From Artemia franciscana (Eukaryota; Arthropoda; Branchiopoda; Anostraca; Artemiidae), in the NCBI RefSeq assembly GCF_032884065.1, contig NC_088868.1, forward strand, positions 32,239,195 to 32,303,194: a stretch of 64,000 bases of DNA, in the 5' to 3' direction. Below the pieces are notes generated by a model, which saw only the letters and a program-made list of their open reading frames with translations, did no database searches and had not been told where the DNA came from. The translations under genes were made by a program, and so were the position numbers. Below, in pieces: positions 36,240-56,580 of the stretch (positions are counted from its first letter, which is position 1; the number at the start of each line of letters is the position of its first letter).

Positions 36240-37018
36240 CGTACAAAAGATACTCCCATTGTCTTTATTTAAGCGCTTCATTGGTGCAAGTAAGTATTAC
36301 TCATGATTTTGGAAGCAGAAAGAAAGAGGGTGAGCCAGCGAATTGGTTCGCTACTGTCCCATCTCACAGATATGGCTTAAGACTTATCAGAGTGGTGGAT
36401 CCAGGATTCCTAAAAAGGGGGTTTGGATTAAATTTTAGCAAATAAACAAATGTATTTGTGAAACCCTATTAGGTTTCACAATAATCTTATAGTAATTTTG
36501 CGCTATGGAGTGTCATAACTTTTTCGTTCTTGGTAAAGAAAACTATTTCCTTAAATTTTTCCTTTCTTATATTCTTTTTTGGGCCATAAAAATGTCCTTT
36601 GAAATTTGATGTGGGACCTCTATTTTTCTTGTAATAATTGATGGAATATCCCTATCCAAGAAAATACCAAACGTCTTTTAAGAACTGCTTGTCGTGAAGT
36701 TCTTTGTGAGTTTTTCAGAAAATTGAAGGACATCAAAAGAATTGTATTTTTGTTATAAGAAAAATATGTAGTAAAAGACGATCCTTTGCTTCTAATTGAA
36801 CTTTGAGAGATTTTGGGGTCAATCCTTAAGGTAGACACCTCGAAGATTCATTGTGATATGCATTACTAGAGCGGAAATAAATTTGCGAGTACTCTAAATC
36901 GCTAGTCAGCAGTTTATATAAAATCGTCATGTTAGTTTCAACTGGAATACCATTTAATCATTAAAAATTGAAGAGAGCGATCATGTAAATTCAGAAGGAT
37001 GTAATTAAGCAACCAAGG
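36240..37018. other. Region downstream of the SOUL gene; no recognised feature
   Basis: Probable 3' UTR and intergenic DNA. Nothing firm. Confidence 0.4.
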
Positions 37019-44738
<7,720 letters not shown>

Positions 44739-45495
44739 ACAGTAGCTGATAGTCAGAATCCTTTTATATAGAACTTATTTATGTTTTCACTATCTGTTTA
44801 TGGAATAGAAACTTGTATTTTCTTGACGACTATAAAATATGGATTTAGAAAAATTCAAGTACCCATTCCATAAAGAAAAATATTAGTTCATTAATTTTGG
44901 TTTAGGTAGCAAAAGGCCTGCTAGGTAACGATGGGCCTCTTTTTCCTATTGCTTTTTCGAGATGAATCTCGGTTTATTGTGATATCTTTATATCTGCTCG
45001 AAAAATGTTCATTCCCGCTGGATTCTGCAAAATTTTTACTACCAAAGAATATAATAACTTTGTAAACCACATTTTCTGTTTTTTAGATCTGAAAATTGTT
45101 TTTCAATTTCTCCACTTCGATTTTGACCAACTCAAACCTTCACAGATTCGACAAGCGTTATTATTTATTACCACCGCTTTTATGACCTTCGAAGACGATG
45201 GTTTCTTAGTATGTGACCAGATGGCTACTATTGACAAGATATTGTTTACGAGCCAATAATACAACTGGCTACAAAACTAATTTCTAGTTTTTGAGATTTC
45301 AAGATCGACACATTTTATCAAAAAAGACAAATTTTTGGATGCTTACGGGATACATTCATGAACGAAAGGGATGGCAACCCGTTGTCATCTTAGAGGTACC
45401 TTAAACTAAGCACAAACATTAACCTGAAAAGGTGTTTAATGAGCTTGGTAGCACCCACTGACCAGGTAGAAACGTAATAGCGTACAATTTATCAC
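44739..45495. other. Upstream side of the SOUL gene; no confirmed exon
   Basis: A missing signal-peptide exon or the promoter could lie here or further right. I found no convincing ATG exon. Confidence 0.35.
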
Positions 45496-46396
45496 AGGTG
45501 TTGTGTTGTCAAAGTTGTTGCTAAAGCGCATCGGCACGATATTGTGACTTTGTGTGGGGAATTTAACGCTAAAGTTGGAAATGATGCCTCCTATGCCCCA
45601 GCTATCCTTGGTAAGCATGGACTGGGGAAAATCAATGATAATGGCGTAAGTTTAATTGACTTCTGTGCGACTCATGTACTTATCGTCGGCGCATTATGGT
45701 TCTTTCATAAACAAATACACAAATATACTAGGAACCCGCCTGATGGTGTAACAAGAAATGAAATAGACCATATTTTAATTGCCAAACACAGGCGATGTTG
45801 TTTAGAAGATGTTAGGACCTTTCGAGGTCCGGTCGGAATTGCCGACTGCTATTCCGACCATCAACTTGTTGTTGCTAAGTTTAAGCTGAAACTAAAAACT
45901 GTCATAAAGCCCCAGCGGTCAGTAAAAAGATTTAATGTGAGAAAACTGCAGGACCCGTATGTATTACAAAAGTATACATCTACTTTGTCAAGTAAGTTTT
46001 CCATGCTAAGGGACGAGTTGTCAATTGATAATCAATGGGAAAAGATCGTCGAGTCCCTGAAAGAAGCGGCACAAGAAGTTGTGGGATGTAACAGGAAGAA
46101 GAAAGAGCAATGGATATCTGAAAATACCTGGGATATCATTGATCAAAGGGCAGAAGTCAAAGTTCTCGTAGATAGACATGAGCATAACACGACATGCACT
46201 AAAGAATATCTTGATGATTTAAAAGCGCAGTATAAGCGTCTCAATAAACAAGTCAAAACACGGATTAGGAATGATAAGAGGGTGTTCCTCGAAACTATGG
46301 CTGATCAGGCTGAAGTAGCCGCAAGGCGGGGAGATAGTCGTACTGTGTACGCTATAACAAAGGAGCTTGCGGGTATTTTGAAGGCTTTTTCAACCC
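45496..46396 (+). pseudogene. LINE endonuclease (EEP) C-terminal half plus linker, truncated
   Basis: A 297-codon uninterrupted frame. DIVTLCGEFNAKVGND is the 'GDFNA' block with Asp replaced by Glu. GKHGLGKINDNGVSLIDFCA and NEIDHILIAKHRR follow, then the catalytic SDHQLVVAKFKL block. The linker includes WISENTWDIIDQRAEVK and ARRGDSRTVYAITKEL, typical of the segment between endonuclease and RT in 'craniofacial development protein 2-like' LINE proteins. The N-terminal half of the endonuclease is missing. The frame is cut at 46399/46400 by a foldback repeat, so the RT is absent. Confidence 0.85.
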
Positions 46397-46399
46397 AAA

Positions 46400-47497
46400 T
46401 CAAACAGTTCGTAGTAACGAACTGTAGTAAGGAGTAACCCGGCACAATAGTAACCAAAACTCTAAAAAATGGAATTTTGATTCCAATAGCTACATCAAAA
46501 GAATTGCATTTTAATGCTGATTTTAAACATACAAGTTTCATCAAGATTAATCTTACCCGTCAAAAGTAACGAGCCTGAGAAAATTTGCCTCATTTTAGAA
46601 AATAGGGGGAAATACCCCCTAAAAGTCATACGATCTTAACGAAAATCACTCTATCAGATTCAGCGTATCAGAGAATCTTATTATAGAAGTTTCAAGTTCT
46701 ATCTACAAAAATGTAGAATTTCGCTTTTTTTGCCAGAAGACAAATCACGGATGCGTGTTTATTTGTTTTTTTGTTGGTTTTTTTTTTTTTTCCCAGGGGT
46801 GATCGTATCAACTCAGTGGTCCTAGAATGTCGCGAAAGGGCTCATTCGAATGGAAATTATAAGTTATAGTGCCCTTTTTAAGTGACCAAAAAAATTGGAG
46901 GGCACCTAGGCCTCCTACTACGCTCATTTTTTCCCCAAAGTCACCGGATCAAAATTCTGAGATAGCCATTTTATTGACCATAGTCAAAAAGCCTTATAAC
47001 TATTTCTTTGGGGACGACTTACTCCCCTGCAGTCCCCGTGGGAGGGGCTGCAAGTTACAAACCTTGACCTGTGTTTACCTATAGTAATGGTTACTGGGAA
47101 GTGTAAAGACGTTTTCGGGGGGATTTTTTTGGTTTGGAGGGAGAGTTGAGGTGGGGAGTTACGTGGGAGGATCTTTCCATGGGGGAAGAGACTTTCAATG
47201 GAGGGGCGCAGTATTTTCTAGCATTATTTAAAAAAACAATGAAAACATAAATATGAAATAGCCTAAACTTCTTACTCAAACAATGCGTGTTTACTATTTT
47301 AATTCAAATTATTTGAAATTCAGTTGAGTTTTACTGTTTAAAAAAAAGGGTTGAGAGAAAGAGTCAAACTTTAGCGCAAAGAACAGGGCGTTGATGAGGA
47401 AGCAGCCCCTTTCATATACGAAATAATTTCTGTTCGTTTTAAGTTTTAATGTCGCTCCTTACTTTCAGTTAAAAAAAAATTGTTTTTTTTATTTAAT
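46400..47497 (+). repeat. Foldback repeat, copy S5
   Basis: A|TCAAACAG at 46400 with the palindrome CAGTTCGTAGTAACGAACTG. The right side keeps only one arm of the large 3' hairpin (47360-47490) and ends TTTTATTTAAT. It interrupts the LINE endonuclease frame. Confidence 0.82.
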
Positions 47498-48488
47498 ATC
47501 CAAAAAAATGCCAAACAAAATTTTCATATAATAATCAACCACTGAGAATACAATCAGTCTTAAAACGTGTTAATTTATTTATTTCTCGCACAATAGCGAG
47601 ACAACTAGTAAGACAGTGTTGAGCTCCCAAACAGGGGCATCAACTGAGGAAAACTTAGGGAGAATAATCTCAAAAATAAATAGAGGGGATTTTGTTTTTT
47701 ATAATTTTACAGTGAAAACACAAAAACGGAGATATTTTCAATTAAAATACCAAAAAGGTTTTTTTTTACTTTAGGGAGCTGTGGAATGAATAAAACTAGT
47801 CGGTAATACTTCACGCCCTGCCCGTCACACCAATTGATGTTCCTGGTCCCAAATTTACTCCAGAACTTACACTGAAAGAATACCGGATTGTAATTTTGCG
47901 GAACGCCCATATACACTGCCATTGAGAATTTCACTGCGCAAGCACATGCAACGTGTACAGTTCGTGTTATGGAGGATAAGAAATTTGAATTATCTCCTTA
48001 GTTCAATTTAACCCGTTGAAATAAAATAATAATTATTCATTATCATATCTCAAAACTTTCAAGGGTAGTTTGGGGTATAAAATAAAAAAACTTACTTATT
48101 TTTATTGTTGATTTGAATATTTTACGTCCATTTTGCCTATCTCCCCCTCCACCACTAATTTATCACCATTTCCGTCTCTCCTCCTTCGCCTAAAGGTGTC
48201 CATAAGGAATTTGTTGTCTTTTCCTAAAGACTATAGTGTAGGATTGTCATCCTTGGCCTCAGGAGGCTTGTTTTTATTACTTTTACTTATAAATTTTATT
48301 TACATGATTATTGGTTAGATACTTTCAAAAAAAGATCAATAAAAAAGAACTCACTAATAGTGCAAAAAAGCTTCTCATTTTGATGAATTTTGCTTGCCGA
48401 CACTTTAAAGTTTGGAGTTGATCTTTCAAACAATTTCTATTTATACTGCTGGTTATGCAATAAACAATTGACATTAAGATATCAAAAT
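47498..48488. other. No recognised gene
   Basis: A minus-strand frame at 47707-47934 contains QNYNPVFFQCKFWSKFGTRN with uneven composition. I recognise no family. It could be an exon or a repeat fragment. Confidence 0.35.
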
Positions 48489-49499
48489 TTCCACTAGAGA
48501 TAATCTGAGTATTTGTTTTTCTAATATAAACTAAATCACCATGACGAGCTACCAACAGCAAACTGCGTTTGATTATAGTTCAAATTCATAATATAGTTCA
48601 AAATACTAGATTGTATAATATATTTCAAACTCGTAATATGCATTTTTATTAAAGTAGTAACAAAAATTAGGCACTACTAGCTAGTTTTAAATCAAAATAA
48701 TAAATACATCTTAAGCGCAGCCAAAGACAATGATAGTAAAAACTACGGAGATAGGTTACTCGATTGTAGATTGCCCTTTCAACTGTTTCTTTAAGAGTTA
48801 AAAGTGGATGAAGAGCCCCCTTTAACGCTTTTTTTATCCACAAACCCATTCAATTACCCCCTAACGACATCCAGTTAATATTTTCAAATAGCAATTTCAA
48901 TCTAAAATAGTCGGAAGTACTAGTAAATATACCTCCAGGGATAAGATAATCTCTAGCCCTTTTGGGGCAAGGGCGGAAAATTATGAAAAATGGGCACTGT
49001 TAACACATAGATTTTATTATAGGGAAAGGAGTGCGTGTTCTTTTTTGGTGTTCGAAAAGGCTATGGGTATTATTAAGAAACTTCCGTGGGTGATGTTAAT
49101 CTATATTTTGAACGATATGCACCACCAAATTGCACAGAGGGCACGAATGTATTATTTTAGGAAAACAGCCATCCTATTCAAGTGGACGACACATTTAGCT
49201 TGCAATTATATATCATCTAAAACACAGGCTCAAATCCTAGTGTAGCGAAATCCTCAGTTCCGGAACGGGGGGGAGGGGTAAGGGGTATGGCTCTGCAAAC
49301 TAAGCCACCTGGCGTGCTGAGAAAATGAGCTTTGAGGTCCCGATAGATTTGGTTCTATCCCTCCAGAAATTATAAATAATGGATGCAGTGATAGCTGCAA
49401 TATAGTAAAAAGCAAATAAAGGCCCATAGTAACCAAAAGTTTAAAAACACTTTTTGAAGAAAAACTGCCTAGTAGGAAAAAATTGCTAATTTAAGATTG

Positions 49500-50670
49500 A
49501 TAACTAGATTCTCCATCATTGTAGAAGTAAAGTGTTTAGAAACTAAATTTTTATAATAATTAAAAAAAAAAGATGAATCTTGACGTTTTTGCTCGGGTCA
49601 GTTTTTCATTTTTGACACCTTTTTGGTCAATTCATTTAAGGTCTACTAAGATGGTGAACCTGGTGAAGCAAATATAACAAAAGTACACTTTCTTTGGAGA
49701 AGCTCCAAATTTTTTGTAATAATCGAACGGAAAATTGCAACAGTAATGAAATATTTTAAATGTCATTTTAACCATGTATTTAAGATTCGATTAATGTTTT
49801 TCAATTTTTTAAAATCACTACATTTTTTCATAGAGGAAGGTATTTCGGTAAGCAATGGTATTCTTACCTTCAAATTCTAAAAGAAACCAAGCATAATGTA
49901 CCCCTGACTCTTTGTCTGACAAAATACCAGACTTCGTAAGGGAAACCTATGAACAGGGGCGTACTTTGTTATGGGACAGGGGGCGGCAACTGCCCCCTGC
50001 AGACCTCGGTTTGCCCTCCACCCTTCCCCCGAACCCACTTGTGAAAACTACGATTGTGAAATCTTGTGAAAACTTAGAAAAACCTGCACAATTCAAGCAT
50101 CAACAGAAACAGATCAATTTTTAGTACATATGTACCTTTATAGTACTTTATAGTGCTAAATAGTACCTTAATGATACCAAGTGTTTTATTTTTTATTTTT
50201 TAATGTCATTTTCACTTGATTTGGAAAAATTGGCTCCAGATTTGGCCCTCCTACCCAGGATTTTCACGAAATTACGCCACTGCCTAAGACATTGCATATG
50301 TTTTACAAAGTAAAACATACTATGCATGCATAGTGCTCTATTTTAACAAAAACTTATAATACTGTTTTAGTTTCGTCGCCTTAAAATATAAATATTTGCA
50401 AAGTGTTTATTATTTATATTTTCAAAACCAAAAAACGAGTAAAATTTCATATTAAATCACACAGTTGTCATAATGGAAGTAAAGAGCGAAAATAAAATTT
50501 AAAACGAACAAAAATTATTGCTTCACTGTCTATACAAAACATATCCGTAATATTGGTACAAATAAATTGTCTATAATGTTTCCCTAAAATTTTAGAATTC
50601 TTAAAAACTACCGCTTTACTGCAACTACAAAATTGACGAAACAAAATAAGATTAGGAGCAGGAGACAAGT
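49500..50670 (+). repeat. Interspersed non-coding unit, copy 2
   Basis: The paralogue of about 1010-2193, differing by small indels and substitutions. No coding content. Confidence 0.6.
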
Positions 50671-50671
50671 A

Positions 50672-52051
50672 TCAAACAGTTCGTGGTAACGAACTGTAGT
50701 AAGGAGCGACCCGGCTCAATAGTAAACGAAACTCTAAAAAATGGAATTTTGATATCAATAGTTACATCAAAAGAATCGCATTTTAATGCTGATTTTAAAT
50801 ATACAAGTTTCATCAAGATCAGTTATACCCATCAAAAGTTAAGAGCCTGAGAAAATTTGTCTCATTTTAGAAAATAGGGGTAAACATGCCCTAGAAGTCA
50901 TACAATCTTAACAAAAATCATACCGTCAGATTCAGCGTATCAGAGAACCATATTGTAGAAGTTTCAAGCTCCTATCTACAAAAATGTGGAATTTCGCATT
51001 TTTTGCCAGAAGACAGAACACGGATGCGTGTTTATTTCTTTGTTTTTTAGTTTTTTTCCCAGGGGTGATCGTATCGACTGAGTGGTCCTAGAATCTTGCG
51101 AGAGGGCTCATTCTAACCAAAATTAAGAGTTCTAGTGCCCTTTTTAAGTGACCCAAAAAATTGGAGGGCACCTAGGCACCCTCCCACGCTCATTTTTCCC
51201 CAAAGTCACCAGAAAAAAATTCTGAGATAGCCATTTTATTCACCATAGTCGAAAAACCTAATAACTATGTCTTTAGCGACGAAAACCTCCCCCGCAGTCC
51301 CCGTGGGAGGGGCTGCAATTTGAAAACTTTGACCTGTGTTTACATATAGTAATGGTTACTGGGAAGCGTACAGACGTTTTCAGGGGGATTTTTTGGTTTA
51401 GGGGGGAGATTAGAAGGGGGTACTTGTGAGGATATTTCCATGAAGAGACTTCTCATAGGGGAAGAGAATTTCAATGAAGGGGGCGCAGGATTTTCTAGCT
51501 TTATTTGAAAAAATAATGAAAAAATAAATTTGAAAAGTTTTTTCTACTGAAAGTAATAAGCAGCATTAAAACTTAAAACGAACAAAATTTTTTATGCATA
51601 TGAGGGGTTTACCTCCTCGTTATACCTCACTCTTTACGCCAAAGTATTTTTAGTAATTTCAACTATTTATTCTGCGGCCTTTGTGATTCAGAGGTCATTC
51701 TTAAGGAATCGTCCAGAAATATAAAACGTCCAGAAATTAAAAAACGTCCAGAAATTAAATAAGAAAAACAAGTTTTTGTAACGGAAAGTAAGGAGCAACA
51801 TTAAAACTTAAAACGAACAGAAATTACTTCGTATATGAAAGGGGCTGCTTCATCGTCAACGCCCCGCTCTTTACGCTAAAGTTTTTTACTGTTTTAAAAA
51901 GAAGAGTTGAGAGAAAGAGTCAAACTTTAGCGTAAAGAGCGGGGCGTTGAGGAGGAAAAGCCCCTTTCATATACGGAGTAATTTCTGTTCGTTTTAAGTT
52001 TTAATTTCGCTCCTTACTTTCCGCTACAAAAACTTTTTTTTTTTATTTAAT
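50672..52051 (+). repeat. Foldback repeat, copy S6
   Basis: Paralogue of S1 with an intact 5' palindrome. A deletion after 51705 removes DNA present in S1 (3220-3530) and leaves three short repeats of CGTCCAGAAAT. The 3' hairpin is complete: 51778-51885 pairs with about 51920-52025. It ends TTTATTTAA. Confidence 0.83.
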
Positions 52052-53280
52052 CCTGTACAAAGACAAGTTCATTATAAGGCTCTCAATAGTACTTCACTGA
52101 TTAAGATGGACAAATTTTATACGGGGCTCCCTCGGCGTCAATAAAGTTGATAAAGTTGTCCACAAATTTAATAAACAGTATTCCTCGCATGACTTCGTTC
52201 ACTTTGTTTTTGTCGAAAAAAAGTTGAATTTCTTAACTTTTTCAAGAAAGTTAAAAAGCTTTAGCCAGTTTCAGAAGACTTCTGAAAAATTTCAGATAAA
52301 TCAAATACACATAAGTCTATGTATGAATCTTTTGGTTAATAAAGGAATGAGGGCTAGACTAAAAAATATTTTCATCTAAGCTTAACTAATTAAAAGGAAA
52401 TAAATGCTTATGAAGATGGTTTTCTTTGCTCCATGTCAGATTAATTCAGTTGTTTGCTATTAAAAGTTTCTTGATAGTCAAAAAGGTGAAATTCTTGTTT
52501 CACAAAATTTATGGTGCGCGATTTCATGAAAAACTTGGTTAACTTTGATGACATTGTGGGAGACCTGCAGTAGTTCCCTCAATTCTCCCAAAACTTCAAC
52601 TAAGATCAGTTGTCAGTAAAGTGCTAGCTTTCCATAATTTTGCCAATTTAGGTACATTTTTAACTTACATAAATATAAACATTGACAGCTCTCCAAGATC
52701 TTCCATTGGCTGTGTGTGACAAGAAACAACTCCTTGTTGTTGAAGATGGATGGCTGTAATTTACCTGGATAGTGAGTTGACAATAGAAGTCCCAAAAGTG
52801 TGCTTTTTATTTTTGATACAACCCCATTCTCGAGGGGTTTCGAAATTTCTTTTGTGAACAGATAAATACAGCGATCATCATCAGTAGAGTTACTAAAATA
52901 TTATACTTAAAACTAGCATATTTATACGCAAAAAAACTCCATTTTGAGGGGTTTGAGCTCTCTTTTGATATTCCTATAAATTTGTTTTAAAAATAATTTT
53001 TTACTATTTAAAACAATCGAAATAATAGTTAAATTCCCTAATCAGCTACAAATGGTAATTTTTTCCCACAAGAAGGTTTATTATAAATACGTTTAAGAGC
53101 TTTTCGTTACTACGGGCCATATTTGTTGCAAGGTACTGTGTGTGACAAGGGAAGCTCAGGAAAGATTAGCAGTCCTAAACCCGTCAAAGTAAGAATAAAC
53201 GGATTAAGGACCTGCTTTCAATAGATAAGATGAGTATTTCTTTATTCTGATAACAAATAAGTCACCGTGACAAGCAAATA
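52052..53280. other. Sequence unique to duplication copy 2
   Basis: No gene seen. 52766-52868 recurs at about 53676-53771 (GTGAGTTGACAATAGAAGTC ... TTCTTTTGTG), a direct repeat of about 100 bp. A remnant ATAGATAAGATGAGTATTTC at 53222 matches the end of the ORF1-like relic at 18186, showing that LINE sequence starts here. Confidence 0.6.
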
Positions 53281-54330
53281 ATGGCAAACCGCGTTTGATC
53301 AAAGCTCAATTTCATAATAAAAGTTATTTACTTAAGTAGTTACATAAATCAGTTGCGATTAGCTCCAATTCCAATTCTCGATAATTAATCCTGACCCAAA
53401 TTTCAATAATGAATATGTTTCTATGCAAAACGCCTTTTCATAATGGTTTAAGTGGTCATTGGATGGCAATTATTGAAGCTACATAGATGACAGTGGTCAC
53501 ATGGGGTTCTGAAACACGGAGGAAGATTTGCTATAATTACCTCCGTATATGAAATTGATTGTCCGCAATCCCTCGCTCTTTACGCTAAAGTTTGACTCTG
53601 CCACAGTTCTACTTTTTAAAACAATTAATTTACTTTAATTTACGTGGATAGTGAGTTGACAATAGAAGTTGTCAATAGAGTTGACAATAGAAGTCCCCAA
53701 AGTGTACTTTTTATTTTTGATACAACGCCATTCTCGAGGGGTTTCGAAATTTCTTTTGTGGACAGATAAATAGTGGCCATTGGATGGCAATTATTGAAGC
53801 TACATTGATGACAGTGGTCAAATGGGGTTCTGAAACACGGAGGGAGATTCACTATAATTACCAAAGGAATTTGTCTACGGACTGTTTTGGATATCTTTAC
53901 CACCGACCGTATTTCAAACAGTAAACTGGGCAAAACAAATGGTTACATACTGGTTTCTAGGAGTATAATAAAAGAAGGGTTGAAATGGCTAAGACCTGGC
54001 TCTAGGAGTTGAAATGGCTAAGACCTTCATCCGTTCTTCGGATGAAGGATGATAGATTACCATTGATTGTGCTTTTTGGCCAACCCTCTAGGGCCAATCA
54101 AACTTCAGGTCGTCCCCGGATGGGGTGGGAGGAGATTGTATGGAAGGATTTAAAGAAAATTAAGAGGGAGGATTTGAATACATTGAGATGATTCAGAACT
54201 TTACACAGCTATGATGGCTGCAGGTGGGCTGGTGGTGCAATAAGTTATAAGTAGGTGCCAATTATGAGCCCATTAAAGCCAAAAATGGACATAGTAAGGA
54301 TCTAAGAAGAGATTTTTTTCCATAGAAAAT
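53281..54330 (+). pseudogene. LINE RT tail, copy R5, broken by a foldback-end fragment
   Basis: The 5' part at 53281-53540 corresponds to 18240-18520. A fragment of the foldback 3' hairpin (53539-53630) and the 100-bp repeat follow. The tail then restarts at about 53773 and reaches KWLRPSSVLRMKDDRLPLIV and GRPRMGWEEIVWKDLKKIKR. Confidence 0.7.
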
Positions 54331-55660
54331 AGGGAAATGTCCTCTAAAGTATGTTCCCACTGTCCCTTCTGGGAAGGATTGGTACTTAAATAAAAAATTG
54401 CTTCCAACTTAGCGTGATTAGCACAAGAGAAATGCTTAAACCACCAAAGGATGAATCTAAGAAAAAAATTGCCATTTATGCTTCAACGCAAAAATTGAAG
54501 TATTTATTTTCCAATTTCTTTCAAAAGGGGAATAACTGTAAATTGACGAGGATCTCTTGCAAGAGAATTTCTAACCTAGGACCAAAATGAAGGCTAATGT
54601 CTGGGCAAGATGAACTTTTGAACCCAATTTTATGAGACCTGTTTTGGTAAGGGTATTGTTTCTACGGAAAATAGGGTTATTGATTATCTAAAAAGTTTAA
54701 GTTGAACCTGAATCAAAAAAGAGTATTTCAATTAATCTTAATAATAAAAAGCTTATTACAAAATGGAATTGATAGGAATTTAGTGAAAGGACCTGATGCC
54801 TTTTGAACATGCTTGCTCAACACAACCTTGTTACAGTAGGGGGGAAATTTGAATTTATTCGATCGGGCAAAGATAAGAAAGCTCTGTATCTTATTTGGCT
54901 TCTCTTTTCAGCTTGTGTATTATGGTCCTAAGCTGTAGCTTGCAATTATCAAATTTTGACTTTTTGCTGACTTTTTTTTTCATTTTTCACATCCATTTGA
55001 TCGAATCGTTTTAGGTCTCCTAAGATGTGGATATCCACAAAACAAAAATAACCAAAGTATACTTTCTATATGAAGTCAAAGCTCCGAAGCTTTGGTAATA
55101 AAAAGCAGAAAAAATTTAGTAGTAGTCACGTATTTACTATTACATTTTTTTTGTAAATTATATTAACTGCGCATTTACGGATCGATAATGTCCTTCAGTT
55201 TTCTAAAATATCTAAATATTTCATAGAAAACAGTATTTTATAAACAACGCTATATTAATTTCAAATTCTAAAATATACCGAGGATAATGTACCCCTTGGA
55301 CTTGTTGCTTAGAGAAATTTCAGATTTGTTAAGGGGAAGCCTAAGAGGAATATGAAGTAAAACATATGTATTACATTGTCAATATTTGTAAAATCTAAAA
55401 ATAAGCAAAAATTAATTTTAAAAAACTGATGGAAGTGAACAGCGACAATGAAAGTTAAAAGGAAGAAAAACTTTTGCTTATCAGTCTCTGTAGCACATGT
55501 CTACAGTACAAAAAAACTGACGTGTAGCATTTCCCTGAATTTGTAGAATTCTGAAAAACTACTGATTTACCGAAAGCACCAAATCGACACAGCAAAACAT
55601 GATGAAACATCGACACAACAAAAATCGACACAACAGCAGAAAACCCTGCAGAAAGTAACA
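54330..55660 (+). repeat. Non-coding unit following the LINE tail, copy 2
   Basis: Paralogue of 4260-5599. It retains the unoccupied hAT target GACTAGTT at 55661-55668 at its end. Confidence 0.7.
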
Positions 55661-55743
55661 GACTAGTTTATAAAGCTCTCAATTGTCTCTTTCACCGGCC
55701 AGAAATCAGCAAATTTTAGCATACAATGTTATTTCTTTCAAGT

Positions 55744-56470
55744 ATCAAACAGTTCGTTGTAACGAACTGTAGTAAGGAGCCACTCGGCTCAATAGCAACC
55801 GAAACTCTAAAAATGGAATTTTGATGCTAAGAGATACATCAAAAGAATCGCATTTTAATTCTGATTTTAAATATATAAATTTCATCAAGTTTAATCTTAC
55901 CCATCAAAAGTTAAGAGCCTGAGAAAATTTGCCTTATTTTAGAAAATAGGACAAATCGCCCCCTAAAAGTCATAGAATCTTAACGAAACCACACCATCAG
56001 ATTCAGCATATCAGAGAACCCTATTGTAGAAGTTTCAAGCTCCTATCTACAAAAGTGATGAATTTTGTATTTTTTTGCCAGAAGACAAATCATGGATGAG
56101 TGTTTATTTGTTTTGTTTTTTTTTTTTGTTTTTTTTCCGGGGTTGATCGTATCGACCCAGTGGTCCACAAAAGTGATGAATTTTGTATTTTTTTTGCCAG
56201 AAGACAAATCATGGATGCGTGTTTATTTGTTGTTTTTTTTTCCCGGGGGTGATCGTATTAACCCAGTGGTCCTAAAATGTCGCAAGAGGGCTCATTTTAA
56301 CGAAACTTGATACGGTGTTCTTTTTAAGTGACAATAAAATTGGTGGGCACCTAGGCTCCCTCCCACTCACACTTTTTCCCAAAGTTACAAGAGTTCCCCC
56401 AAAGTTCGTCTTAAGTTTTAATGTCGCTTCTTACTTGCAATTAGAAAAACCTGTTTTTTATTTATTTAAT
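55744..56470 (+). repeat. Foldback repeat, copy S7 (internally deleted)
   Basis: Paralogue of S2 at 7474-8098. It additionally carries a tandem duplication of about 110 bp (56056-56165 and 56166-56275, AAAAGTGATGAATTTTGTAT...). Confidence 0.78.
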
Positions 56471-56580
56471 CATTACTAAGGATCATAATCGTTAAATATA
56501 CTGCTTACAACAGAAACCTGTCGAAGTAAGAGTAAATAGATTTTCCAGAAAAATTTTCAATCGATAAGATGATGCTTTTT

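Noticed and set aside
47707-47934. 75-codon minus frame as a gene
   Set aside because: No recognisable family, no splice context and no second copy. Left as unassigned sequence.
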